From Acidimicrobiia bacterium (lineage in GTDB: Bacteria > Actinomycetota > Acidimicrobiia > Spongiisociales > ZC4RG35), in contig QIDW01000054.1 of assembly GCA_003230435.1 (NCBI GenBank), positions 1 through 21,701 of the forward strand: a DNA stretch of 21,701 nucleotides. The letters run 5' to 3'. This document shows positions 1 through 6,531 of the stretch, piece after piece. The first letter of the stretch is position 1. Each line of letters begins with the position of its first letter. The position numbers and the translations under genes were made by a program. The notes beneath the pieces were generated by a model, which had not been told where the DNA came from, did no database searches, and saw nothing but the letters and a program-made list of their open reading frames with translations.

Positions 1-149
1 AGCCCACCGCGGTGATAGGTGTCGATGAAGTTGAGACCGGCTGCGGCAACTTCAACAACAACCTCTCCCACTCCGGGAGTCGGGTCGGCGACATCAGCGA
101 GGACCAACTTCTCGGGGCCTCCGCCCTCGTTTACGACGATCGCCTTCAC
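1..149 (-). CDS. Quinone oxidoreductase (zinc-free MDR family), N-terminal part only
   Basis: Reading the minus strand from a GTG at 149 gives about 49 residues that begin MKAIVVNEGGGPEKLVL and continue through a GVGEVVVEV segment into AAGLNFIDTYHRGG. This is the start of the GroES-like domain of NADPH:quinone reductases of the medium-chain dehydrogenase family; the N-F-x-D-x-Y-x-R-x-G motif is typical. The gene runs off the left edge, so the Rossmann domain is not visible. Its GTG overlaps the stop of the upstream hypothetical gene by 4 bases (GTGA), so the two are probably co-transcribed. The family assignment is fairly safe; the substrate is not known. Confidence 0.8.
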   Translation of the reverse strand, partial: MKAIVVNEGGGPEKLVLADVADPTPGVGEVVVEVAAAGLNFIDTYHRGG

Positions 150-565
150 GGGCGCTCAACCTTCCATCCTCTGGCACGCATCTCGTTCGCCAGCATCTCA
201 TCTGACAGGTAGGACAAGTCGAGCGTGTCACGTTCCATTCCCAGACACCGTTCGATCGGGTCACGCAAGGTCCTGGCCCAGGCCTTTCCCTTCGCCTCGG
301 CCTCATGGGTGAGGGTGGAGTCGGGGTTCACGGTGTACACACGGGCGAGAATCTGAGGGTTTGCCCGGGATCCCTTCTCCCCATAGACCAGGAGGACCGA
401 ACCTGCCGGTATGTCCTGGATGCCGCCCACGGCTACGAATTCTCCGTCGTAGGCCCAGCCTGATGACTTGTTGGTGTCGACCGAGTCGACAACTTTCGCC
501 CAGTTCTTGTGACGCTCACCTCCGAGAAGCGGGACGTCGACGGCGACAAATACCGATTCATCCAT
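146..565 (-). CDS. Hypothetical protein, 139 aa
   Basis: I do not recognise the family. The protein begins MDESVFVAVDVPLLGG, has a central segment VGGIQDIPAGSVLLVYGEKG, and ends with a charged helical part (LSYLSDEMLANEMRARGW). No signal peptide or membrane segment is visible, so it is probably cytosolic. I chose the ATG at 565 over a GTG at 613 because a TACCCT box lies exactly 6 bases upstream, the leaderless arrangement seen at many genes here. It is translationally coupled to the downstream quinone oxidoreductase through a 4-base overlap, which suggests a shared function, but none can be named. Confidence 0.65.
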   Translation of the reverse strand: MDESVFVAVDVPLLGGERHKNWAKVVDSVDTNKSSGWAYDGEFVAVGGIQDIPAGSVLLVYGEKGSRANPQILARVYTVNPDSTLTHEAEAKGKAWARTLRDPIERCLGMERDTLDLSYLSDEMLANEMRARGWKVERP

Positions 566-571
566 AGGGCG

Positions 572-577
572 AGGGTA
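572..577 (-). promoter_or_regulatory. Putative -10 box (leaderless) of the hypothetical gene at 565
   Basis: TACCCT on the minus strand, followed by 6 bases and then ATG. There is no Shine-Dalgarno sequence. No clear -35 is visible. Confidence 0.35.
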
Positions 578-620
578 CGCAATTCGAGCAAGGATGGCCC
601 TCGAGTAGTCCACTAGCCTT

Positions 621-626
621 TACGCT
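621..626 (+). promoter_or_regulatory. Putative -10 box (leaderless) of the MoaD-fusion gene
   Basis: TACGCT, then 8 bases, then the ATG at 635. No Shine-Dalgarno sequence lies in between. Confidence 0.35.
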
Positions 627-634
627 CCACCCAT

Positions 635-1630
635 ATGGCCAAGCTTCGACTGTTCGCAAGCCTTCGTGAGATCGCTGGGACCGCACGGATCGACATCCCC
701 GCGGCGACTGTTGGCGGTGTCATAGACACGGCCAACGAGAAGTTCGGTCCCGATTTCGAGAGAGGTGTCGAGACATCTCGGGTCTGGGTCAACGGCGAGG
801 AGGCGACGTTGGAAGACTCCGTCGTCGACTCCGACGAAGTCGTTCTACTGCCCCCCGTGTCAGGAGGCAGCCAACCCGCCACCCTTGCCGCGGTCGACCT
901 GGTGGGATTTCTACCGGTCGTCGTGCTGGTTGTTGCCGTTCTTGCCAACACCCAGAGCCAGGCGATCTGGGCTGCCGCGCTGGTGGCGATCGCCGCTGGG
1001 TGGGCACTTGATCTATCGGCGGCGTTCGCCTCGCGAGGTCGCTTGTTTGCCCCTCTGGCAATAACCACTACCGCGGCTGCGGGTGCTCTGTCGGCTCACA
1101 TCCTTGGCGGCGCGGGGTACGGCCTCACAATGGTGCTTGCTGTTGCGATTGTCCTCGGCTGGGCGGTGGCATTTGCCGACTATCGCGCCGTTGAAGTCTA
1201 CGCCCCAACTCTGCTCGTCGGTCTGCTTGCAGGTCTGGCAACTGCGTCAATGGTCCTGTCCCGATCAAGCTTCTCCCCCGATGACCGTGCGGTGGATGTA
1301 TTCCTCTTTGCAGTCATTGTTGGCGTGCTGCTTGGTGCGCTGGTGGCCCGGTTGCCGGCTATCCCGTTCCTCGATCCGCTCTCCACGACCGCTATCACTG
1401 CAGTGTTGGCATCTCTAGCTGCCGCGGCTTTCTGGGACCTCGATGCCGTTGGTTATCTCTTGGTGGGTCTCGGCGTCGCTGTGGCGTTGGTAGCCGGCCA
1501 CGGCTTGTCCTCGATGCTGCGGACGGGACGGGTGACGCTCACCGAGCGTTCTCCCGGCATCCTGTCGTCCCTGGATGGTGTCGTTCTCGCGGCTGTGATC
1601 TACTACCCGCTGATCCGGGTCATTCTCTAG
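635..1630 (+). CDS. MoaD/ThiS-like domain fused to a CdsA-like multi-pass membrane domain
   Basis: Residues 1-78 look like a MoaD/ThiS ubiquitin-fold sulfur carrier: MAKLRLFASLREIAG at the start and LLPPVSGG (Gly77-Gly78) at the point where free MoaD ends. Instead of stopping, the frame runs through a short linker (SQPATLAAVD) into about 250 residues of hydrophobic segments, roughly eight helices from residue 83 on. The end (SPGILSSLDGVVLAAVIYY) resembles the end of phosphatidate cytidylyltransferases (HGGxxDRxDS...), but the signature His, Arg and second Asp are missing, so CDP-diacylglycerol synthesis is doubtful. In MoaD the terminal Gly-Gly must be free to be adenylated, so the fusion either needs cleavage or has lost sulfur transfer. 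There is no start codon at the junction. The MoaD part is clear; the membrane part is tentative. Confidence 0.75.
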   Translation: MAKLRLFASLREIAGTARIDIPAATVGGVIDTANEKFGPDFERGVETSRVWVNGEEATLEDSVVDSDEVVLLPPVSGGSQPATLAAVDLVGFLPVVVLVVAVLANTQSQAIWAAALVAIAAGWALDLSAAFASRGRLFAPLAITTTAAAGALSAHILGGAGYGLTMVLAVAIVLGWAVAFADYRAVEVYAPTLLVGLLAGLATASMVLSRSSFSPDDRAVDVFLFAVIVGVLLGALVARLPAIPFLDPLSTTAITAVLASLAAAAFWDLDAVGYLLVGLGVAVALVAGHGLSSMLRTGRVTLTERSPGILSSLDGVVLAAVIYYPLIRVIL

Positions 1631-1634
1631 GAGT

Positions 1635-1675
1635 CTGCTGTTCAGCAGGCTTCTAGACCGCCCGCCAGGGGGTCT
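1635..1675 (+). terminator. Possible terminator: two small hairpins after the MoaD-fusion gene
   Basis: CTGCTG-tt-CAGCAG at 1635-1648 is followed by an imperfect AGACC...GGTCT hairpin at 1655-1675, starting just after the stop codon at 1630. There is no T run, so termination is only suggested by position and structure. Confidence 0.35.
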
Positions 1676-1749
1676 GCGGACGGGAGATGCAGCGGCTATC
1701 TCGCCGACAGGCCACTGGGCACCGACTACTGCAAGTTTCAACCCCTGGT

Positions 1750-1755
1750 TACCAT
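1750..1755 (+). promoter_or_regulatory. Putative -10 box (leaderless) of the M23 peptidase gene
   Basis: TACCAT, then 9 bases, then the ATG at 1765. This supports 1765 as the start rather than the longer frame from 1687. Confidence 0.35.
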
Positions 1756-1764
1756 TTGGCCCCA

Positions 1765-2856
1765 ATGGTTGCTCTGAAGGGGCGTTATCGCGCTCTTCTT
1801 CTCATCACTCTGGTCGCGTTGGTGGCTTCTCTGTTCCCATTGCCCATCCGTGCGGTCACGAAGGCGCAGGTCGATGCGGCCTGCGAAGACTCGCGCGAGC
1901 ACCTCGCCGAGTACAGACAGGCCCGCGCAGACTTCGATGATGCTGCACTCGACTACGAGGATGTTCTGCTCGAGGTCGACACTCTCGAGCACAAGCAACG
2001 TCGGATCCAGGGATCAATCGACAACCGCTCCGAGGATCTCGCCGCTATCCAAGAGAAGATCGAGGAGCAGGCCGTTCAGCTCTACATGTTGGGGGGCTTT
2101 TCCAATCCAGGGATAATTCTGAGCGCTTCTTCGGTAGACGAGGTCCTGACGACCTCACAGTTCCTCAGTGCCGCCACTGTCGGTGGACAGGAGTCGATCA
2201 ATGACCTGATCGCCGCCAAGGGTGAGTATGGCCGTTTTCAGGAGGAACTCGATGAGAACAGCGATGTCCTCGAGGTCGCCGAGGAGAAAGCCTTCGAGGT
2301 CAGAGGCATCCAGGAAGAGGCGATGGAGCGTGAGCAGGCCACCTACGCAAAGTTGAGCGGCACCTGTAAGGACTTGCAGAAGAAGTATGAGGTAGAGCAG
2401 GCGGCAGCCAGGCAGGTAGCTCGTCAACGTGCTTCCGGTTCGGTTCAGGTCGGATCGTTTATCTGTCCCTTTACTCCGGGCCGGACGTCTTTCAGGGACA
2501 CGTGGGGCGCGCCACGCTCGGGTGGCAGGACACACAAGGGAACCGACATGTTTGCTGCATGGAATGAGCCGGTTTATGCGGTGGCAGCAGGAACTGTCTC
2601 GATTAGAAGCGGGGGTCTGGGGGGAAATATCGTCTGGCTGACAGCCAACAACGGTGTGGCCTACTACTACGCCCATCTAAACGGCTTCAATGTCTCCAAC
2701 GGCCAGAGCGTGAGTCAAGGACAAACAATTGCCTTCAACGGTGATAGTGGCAATGCCAAGGGCACCAGCCCTCACGTCCATTTCCAGCTTCATCCCGGCG
2801 GACGTGGGGGGGCGGCGGTGCCCTCCTATGCCACTCTGGCCGCTGCCTGCAAGTAA
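1765..2856 (+). CDS. Secreted coiled-coil M23 (LytM/EnvC-type) peptidoglycan hydrolase
   Basis: This 363-residue protein has a signal peptide or N-terminal anchor (GRYRALLLITLVALVASLFPL, about 5-25). Next come a long heptad-rich coiled coil (about 35-225) and a C-terminal LytM domain (about 230-363). The zinc ligands are visible: H257 and D261 in HKGTD, and H339 in the HVH motif (H337, H339), with H304 in YYAHLN as the usual extra catalytic His. All active-site residues are present, so it should be an active endopeptidase cutting stem-peptide cross-links outside the membrane. EnvC/RipA-like coiled coils commonly serve to regulate such enzymes during division. I used the start that leaves a proper signal sequence and has a -10 box 9 bases upstream. 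The gene stands alone, followed 9 bases later by the RsiG homologue. Confidence 0.9.
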   Translation: MVALKGRYRALLLITLVALVASLFPLPIRAVTKAQVDAACEDSREHLAEYRQARADFDDAALDYEDVLLEVDTLEHKQRRIQGSIDNRSEDLAAIQEKIEEQAVQLYMLGGFSNPGIILSASSVDEVLTTSQFLSAATVGGQESINDLIAAKGEYGRFQEELDENSDVLEVAEEKAFEVRGIQEEAMEREQATYAKLSGTCKDLQKKYEVEQAAARQVARQRASGSVQVGSFICPFTPGRTSFRDTWGAPRSGGRTHKGTDMFAAWNEPVYAVAAGTVSIRSGGLGGNIVWLTANNGVAYYYAHLNGFNVSNGQSVSQGQTIAFNGDSGNAKGTSPHVHFQLHPGGRGGAAVPSYATLAAACK

Positions 2857-2865
2857 CCTGGCGGC

Positions 2866-3396
2866 GTGAACGACAAGCGCCGCCGCATCGACATCGTGCT
2901 CGAGTCCGAGTACCTGGACAATCTGCCCGGGCTCGACTTGAAGGATCTGAGGCAGAGACGCCATACCGCCGAAGACGTCGAGTCGCAGATTTCTTACTAT
3001 CGCCGGCTGCTCCACGGAAGGATGGATCTGCTCGATTTCGAGTTGCGTCGTCGTGGCGGAGAAGAGGAGCGGACTCTGCTCGAGGCATTGCCCGAGATCC
3101 TCGCCAGTGGAATGATCTTGGGCCAAGAGCCCAGCCTGAAGCACATCGAGACCATGCCGCCGATTCCCTCGAAGACCGGACGCCGACTGATCGACAAGAT
3201 CATGGACGACGGTGTTCTCACCCAACTTCCAGACTTGTCTGACGACGAGATCAGGGAGGCCCTGGACCGGCTGCGGGAGGTTGAAACCGAAATGTCCAAC
3301 CAGCGGAGGCAACTCCACTCGGTGATCGACACCCTTCAGAATGAGATAGTCGATCGCTACCGGAGTGAGCAGGGCGAGGCAACGGTCCCCGGCTGA
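2866..3396 (+). CDS. rsiG: RsiG-like c-di-GMP-responsive anti-sigma factor homologue
   Basis: This 176-residue, helix-rich protein carries two copies of the RsiG c-di-GMP signature, E(x3)S(x2)R(x3)Q(x3)D, with His in place of Gln. Copy 1 is E39-S43-R46-H50-D54; copy 2 is E140-S144-R147-H151-D155. Each lies in a predicted long helix, as in the antiparallel coiled coil of Streptomyces RsiG, which binds two c-di-GMP and then sequesters the sporulation sigma factor WhiG (established for Streptomyces and for Rubrobacter, where the protein is a homodimer with one motif helix per subunit). The N-terminal LESEYLDNLPGLDLKDLRQRR also looks typical of the family. No sigma factor gene lies in this window, but two WhiG/sigma28-type promoters do (5376-5404, 7610-7638). 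It starts at GTG and is followed 2 bases after its stop by the asparaginase gene. Confidence 0.82.
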   Translation: MNDKRRRIDIVLESEYLDNLPGLDLKDLRQRRHTAEDVESQISYYRRLLHGRMDLLDFELRRRGGEEERTLLEALPEILASGMILGQEPSLKHIETMPPIPSKTGRRLIDKIMDDGVLTQLPDLSDDEIREALDRLREVETEMSNQRRQLHSVIDTLQNEIVDRYRSEQGEATVPG

Positions 3397-3398
3397 CC

Positions 3399-4334
3399 TT
3401 GCTCGCCGCCCGGGTCAGATCAGGTCTTGCCGAGACAACCCACGATGGTGTCGTGGCCATTTCCCGTCCGGACGGTTCGCTGGTCGCCTGGTCCGGTGAC
3501 ATCGATCGACCCTTCTATCTACGTTCGGCCGCCAAACCCTTCCAGGCATATGTCTCGCAAACGGCAGGAGCCGGGCTCGAGCCAGTCGAACTCGCTCTAG
3601 CAGCGGCCTCCCATCGCGGTCTGCCGGTCCACGTAGCGATTATCGACTCGGCACTGGCACGGGCTGGGCTCAGCGCTTCGGATCTTCAGACACCTCCAGA
3701 TTGGCCCCTATTGGCCAAAGCGGCGCGCCATCAAGCGCGCATGGGCGAGCGGTCCCCACGCAGAATCTGGCACAACTGCTCAGGAAAGCACGCAGGCTTT
3801 CTTCGGGCCTGCGTTGCTCAGGGATGGCCTACTGACACCTATCTCGCCCCGGATCATCCATTGCAGAAGCGAATCGTTGAGATTGTCTCCCAACTAGGAG
3901 AGCACCCGGCCGAACCAGTGGGTATCGACGGCTGCGGGGCACCGGTTCTCAGAACTACCGCCCGGGCAATGTCCCTTATGTTCGCTCGGCTTGCCGCTGA
4001 CGCTTCGCTCGATGAGGTTCGCACCACGATGCACAGCTATCCGGCCCTGATCGCGAGCAACGGTGAGGGTGACACTTCGATTGCCACCGCGATCAACGCG
4101 GTGGCCAAAGGAGGCGCACAGGGGTGTATTGGTGTTGCTGTGGGCGACAGGTTGGGGGTAGCCGCCAAAAGCTGGGACGGGCTTGGGGAAATTGCGGAGG
4201 TGGCCGCAGTCGCCGCTCTCGATGCAGCCGGCGACTTCCAGCATCCGCAGCGATGTATCTCGAAAAGGTGGGTCGTCCCGATGTGGTCGGAGGGGGACAA
4301 TCTGTGGGGTCCGTCGAATCGAGGTTGGAGTTGA
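3399..4334 (+). CDS. L-asparaginase II family protein, C-terminus probably frameshifted
   Basis: The family is the AnsA-independent 'asparaginase II' group of actinobacteria and rhizobia. Landmarks are LRSAAKPFQ (41-49), HNCSGKHAG (125-133), GIDGCGAPV (175-183) and NGEGDTSIA (221-229). It should hydrolyse asparagine to aspartate and ammonia in the cytosol. The start is a TTG 2 bases after the RsiG stop, so translation is coupled. The last 30 or so residues in this frame (from about residue 280, QHPQRCISKRW...) do not look like the family. The next frame from about 4241 to a stop at 4345 reads ASAAMYLEKVGRPDVVGGGQ..., with the expected PVVxGGGxxVG ending. One base seems to have been lost between about 4225 and 4250, through a sequencing or assembly error or a real mutation. 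The intact gene would end at 4345. Confidence 0.85.
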   Translation: MLAARVRSGLAETTHDGVVAISRPDGSLVAWSGDIDRPFYLRSAAKPFQAYVSQTAGAGLEPVELALAAASHRGLPVHVAIIDSALARAGLSASDLQTPPDWPLLAKAARHQARMGERSPRRIWHNCSGKHAGFLRACVAQGWPTDTYLAPDHPLQKRIVEIVSQLGEHPAEPVGIDGCGAPVLRTTARAMSLMFARLAADASLDEVRTTMHSYPALIASNGEGDTSIATAINAVAKGGAQGCIGVAVGDRLGVAAKSWDGLGEIAEVAAVAALDAAGDFQHPQRCISKRWVVPMWSEGDNLWGPSNRGWS

Positions 4335-4411
4335 CGTTCGTTTGAGCGAGATCTACGAGATGGTGGATCTGGCATTCAGTACGGCGAAGCGCGAAAATTC
4401 GGGTTAGAAAC

Positions 4412-4448
4412 TTGTGAACACACCCTTGTGCACAAAGTCTGTGGATAA
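4412..4448. promoter_or_regulatory. DnaA-box-like cluster
   Basis: TTGTGAACA (4412-4420), the palindrome TTGTGCACAA (4426-4435) and TGTGGATAA (4440-4448, exact reverse complement of TTATCCACA) lie within 37 bases. One exact DnaA box with two weaker ones may bind DnaA as a regulatory or titration site. It is not enough for an origin. Confidence 0.35.
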
Positions 4449-4647
4449 CTCCCTTTTCTGTTGGTAACTAGGGTTGCACCACGGCGATTCGGTACCCGCG
4501 TGTTGCTTGGCGTTTGTTAGCGTTGTTGTGAGTCACTTTCGAGGTCATTGAACCGAGTTGCAGTTTGTCGTAGATTCGGACTCGCAAACGCCCTAGAGGC
4601 AATCGGGAGAAACGTCCGTTCGGGGAAGTGCGGAGGAGGCTCCTGAA

Positions 4648-4673
4648 GGTCACTGGGGCGTTTTGCCGTGACC
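4648..4673 (-). terminator. Possible terminator hairpin of the CAP-domain gene
   Basis: GGTCAC (4648-4653) pairs with GTGACC (4668-4673), with an inner GGC/GCC pair around a GTTTT loop. It lies 17 bases after the CAP gene stop. There is no clear U tract. Confidence 0.35.
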
Positions 4674-4690
4674 TGTTGGTCATCAGATGC

Positions 4691-5368
4691 TCAATCGCGA
4701 CACATCCACCAGAAACGTGTGGCTACCAAGCAGGACTCACCGGGAGTCACCGGCTTGTCGGGGCCCACGATCAACGTTGTGGTTGTCGTGGGCGGAATCG
4801 TTGTCGTGGTCGTTGTGGCCTTGGTTGTGGTGGTGGTTGGCTTCGCTTTGGTGGTGGTGGTCGACTTCGCCTTGGTGGTGGTAGTGGTCGCGGCGGGAGT
4901 GGTCGTTGTCGTCGTTGACCCGCCACCCTTTTTCATGAAGACAACAGTCACATACAGAACGCCATCGATCGTGCCCGTGCCGATTCCTGCGTAGTTGTAG
5001 TCACCGAGGATGTTGGCCTTGTGACCGGCGGAGTTCATGAAGGCAGTGTGAAGCGAGTCCACCGAACCCCCGCGACCGACGTTCTCACCCAGCTTCAACC
5101 AGCCGCTGCCTGCCGCCGCCTTCAACTCCTCACTGGACGAGTGGAAGATCTCGCCCGCATCCATCATCTTCTGGGTTTGGTTACGGGCTTGACCTACCAA
5201 ACCACCGTCGACACTCAGAGGAGCCAGACCATTTGCGGCCCGGGAGGCGTTGATCTTCGCGAGAAAGGCGGCCTCAGACGCCGCTTCGGCGCCGGCCGAC
5301 AGACTGAAACTGACCGTTGCCAGCGAAGCAATCAGCACAATCGATAGCCATTTTCGTTTCCCCAGCAT
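4691..5368 (-). CDS. Secreted CAP/SCP-domain (YkwD-like) protein with Thr-rich tail
   Basis: This 225-residue protein has a signal peptide (MLGKRKWLSIVLIASLATVS..., cleavage near AGAEA, residue 29). A CAP domain covers about 32-146, with the usual landmarks: NASRAANGLAPL, H76 in EIFHSS, GENVG (94-98) and HKANIL (116-121). A tail of about 50 residues of Thr runs with Lys/Ala/Pro follows (151-198), which is typical of an extracellular linker. The end is SCLVATRFWWMC, a short Cys- and Trp-rich motif that could form a disulfide. The biochemical role of bacterial CAP proteins is mostly unknown. I chose ATG 5368 over GTG 5386 because a sigma28/WhiG-type -10 (GCCGATAA) ends 7 bases before this ATG, so the mRNA may start at the start codon. 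GTG 5386 lies inside that promoter. Confidence 0.85.
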   Translation of the reverse strand: MLGKRKWLSIVLIASLATVSFSLSAGAEAASEAAFLAKINASRAANGLAPLSVDGGLVGQARNQTQKMMDAGEIFHSSSEELKAAAGSGWLKLGENVGRGGSVDSLHTAFMNSAGHKANILGDYNYAGIGTGTIDGVLYVTVVFMKKGGGSTTTTTTPAATTTTTKAKSTTTTKAKPTTTTTKATTTTTTIPPTTTTTLIVGPDKPVTPGESCLVATRFWWMCRD

Positions 5369-5375
5369 GGTGGGG

Positions 5376-5404
5376 TTATCGGCCACGAAGGGTGGTTTCT
5401 TGAG
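5376..5404 (-). promoter_or_regulatory. Sigma28/WhiG-type promoter of the CAP-domain gene
   Basis: On the minus strand TCAA (5403-5400), a 16-base spacer and GCCGATAA (5383-5376) match the FliA/WhiG promoter pattern TAAA-N15/16-GCCGATAA, with one mismatch in the -35. The -10 ends 7 bases before ATG 5368. The whole 29-base stretch recurs at 7610-7638 with 27/29 identity. Confidence 0.6.
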
Positions 5405-5464
5405 AGCTGGAGCTGGGTCTCAGCATTCATTGACACGGGCCCAATCGCGGCTAAAAGCACGCTT

Positions 5465-5540
5465 GACCTTTCCGTGTGCACAGGTTTGGGGTGGCCTCAG
5501 CACCGACTTGTGCACACGCTAGACCTTTCCGTGTGCACAG
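5465..5540. repeat. Three copies of CGTGTGCACA upstream of the CAP gene promoter
   Basis: The 19-mer gacctttccgtgtgcacag occurs at 5465-5483 and exactly again at 5522-5540. Between them an inverted copy of the core, TGTGCACACG, lies at 5509-5518. Core centres are 36 and 21 bases apart, and each contains the palindrome TGTGCACA. This suggests binding sites for an unknown regulator in the region between the Clp1-like gene end and the CAP gene promoter. It could also be a remnant repeat. Confidence 0.5.
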
Positions 5541-5560
5541 ACCCTGGGATCCGACTTCTC

Positions 5561-6442
5561 TTACACGCCGAACATGACCTCACGGAGGCTGACCATCGTT
5601 GATGCGTATGTCTCCGTATCGAGGCGCATCGAACCGAGCCGGAGCCCGGTCATGCCTTCCCCGACGTTGGTCATCACCCGGAGTTGGCCGTCAGCGTGGG
5701 CAAGGACACCAAGGCCCAGGCAACCACCTCCCAAACCCTGAACACCGACTAGAACACCATCGAGTCTCCCAAGATTGAGGCCAACCGGGAGGGTCGGAGC
5801 GAATACCGTCGGGCGCACTTTCCATCGGCCTAGAGGGGGCTGGAGTGCTGCCGCGAAGCCGTCGGCGCGCCTACGAGCTCGTCCGTCGGGTGTCATCGGT
5901 TGGAGGGCCGGGTCGGTTGGCGCAGTGATCACCTCTGCGCCGAGAAACCGTCGCAGCATGCCGACAACGGGCTCCATCTCTTCCCCTCGCTGAAGAGCGA
6001 TGATTTTTTCGGGTCGGCAGAGCTCCGACTTGTGATACTTGAGAGTCTCGCCAGATACGCCTGACGCAACCGCCGTCGTATCAATGATCACGACATCGCC
6101 TGATTGCCGCGCTTTCTCGACCATGACAGCCGTGGCGACGACGTGCTGGAGGACCAGCCGTGATGGCGTTACGGTGCCGACGAAGTGCAGTCCGTCAGGT
6201 TGGTCGAGTGTTTCGAGGTCGTGCAACGAGTTGAATACCTTCATCCCCACGCACGCTGGTGGGCCGATGGTCGAGTTCCCCACGTCAGCATCGACGATGA
6301 CGGGTGTTCGCCCGGCAGCGAGCGCTAAACGGACGGCCTGGAGAGCGATGGTCGTCTTTCCGGTGTCCAGGCCTCCGATGAGCATCGACACATTGCTTGA
6401 TGCGACGTCCCGAGCCAGGTCGTCGAATGAGAATTCGGTCAT
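5561..6442 (-). CDS. Clp1/Grc3-like P-loop protein (possible polynucleotide 5'-hydroxyl kinase)
   Basis: The 293-residue protein has a Walker A GGLDTGKTT (23-31). About 25 residues later comes VIVDADVGNSTIGPP, which matches the D-x-D-x-G-Q/N...PP segment of the Clp1/Grc3 kinase clade (CLP1_P family). A further VVIIDTTAVASG strand fits the Walker B region, and the C-terminal half is a beta-rich domain of the kind seen in this group. Known members phosphorylate RNA 5'-OH ends; bacterial ones are little studied, so the substrate is inference. I chose ATG 6442 because TATATT lies 6 bases upstream and the longer reading (from 6517) adds an unlikely Arg-rich stretch that overlaps the divergent gene's promoter. 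It is transcribed divergently from the SAM hydrolase. Confidence 0.72.
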   Translation of the reverse strand: MTEFSFDDLARDVASSNVSMLIGGLDTGKTTIALQAVRLALAAGRTPVIVDADVGNSTIGPPACVGMKVFNSLHDLETLDQPDGLHFVGTVTPSRLVLQHVVATAVMVEKARQSGDVVIIDTTAVASGVSGETLKYHKSELCRPEKIIALQRGEEMEPVVGMLRRFLGAEVITAPTDPALQPMTPDGRARRRADGFAAALQPPLGRWKVRPTVFAPTLPVGLNLGRLDGVLVGVQGLGGGCLGLGVLAHADGQLRVMTNVGEGMTGLRLGSMRLDTETYASTMVSLREVMFGV

Positions 6443-6448
6443 TCCGGC

Positions 6449-6454
6449 AATATA
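6449..6454 (-). promoter_or_regulatory. Putative -10 box (leaderless) of the Clp1-like gene
   Basis: TATATT on the minus strand, then GCCGGA, then ATG at 6442. No Shine-Dalgarno sequence. Confidence 0.45.
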
Positions 6455-6501
6455 GGACCAGTGCCTGACGCTATCGCCGCGGCACACCAATTGTGGCCTG
6501 T

Positions 6502-6520
6502 CTAGTGGTCTGTCCACTAG
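6502..6520. promoter_or_regulatory. Perfect inverted repeat in the divergent promoter region (possible operator)
   Basis: CTAGTGG-tctgt-CCACTAG, a 7-bp perfect dyad with a 5-base centre. It overlaps the putative -10 of the SAM hydrolase gene (6518-6523), so a bound protein would block that promoter. Confidence 0.4.
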
Positions 6521-6523
6521 CGT
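6518..6523 (+). promoter_or_regulatory. Putative -10 box (leaderless) of the SAM hydrolase gene
   Basis: TAGCGT, then 8 bases, then ATG at 6532. It overlaps the right arm of the inverted repeat. Confidence 0.3.
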
Positions 6524-6531
6524 CGCCGGCG

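Larger units (their letters stand above)
4346..4690. other. 345-base intergenic stretch with inverted repeats, no convincing gene
   Basis: Between the asparaginase and the 3' end of the CAP gene I find no credible coding frame; the best frame is a basic, low-complexity 71-residue one on the minus strand. It holds a DnaA-box-like cluster (4412-4448), a distant inverted repeat GGCGTTTG (4509-4516) / CAAACGCC (4585-4592) and a hairpin at 4648-4673. It could contain a structured RNA, but I recognise none. Confidence 0.5.

Noticed and set aside
4232..4262. Programmed -1 frameshift in the asparaginase gene
   Set aside because: No X-XXY-YYZ slippery heptamer followed by a stem-loop in the overlap. 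A simple one-base loss is more likely, and this family has no known recoding.
4412..4435. Rex operator at TTGTGAACACACCCTTGTG
   Set aside because: The left half fits, but the right half is not TTCACAA at the proper distance; only the nuoA site is convincing.
4412..4448. Replication origin
   Set aside because: Only one exact DnaA box with two weak ones, no AT-rich unwinding region, and no dnaA, dnaN or parAB genes nearby.
4468..4683. 71-aa basic ORF on the minus strand
   Set aside because: No family-like sequence, no Shine-Dalgarno sequence or leaderless box at its start; composition looks like non-coding DNA.
4750..4920. Gly/Val-rich ORFs on the plus strand around 4628-4994
   Set aside because: They are shadows of the Thr-codon repeats of the CAP protein tail on the minus strand.
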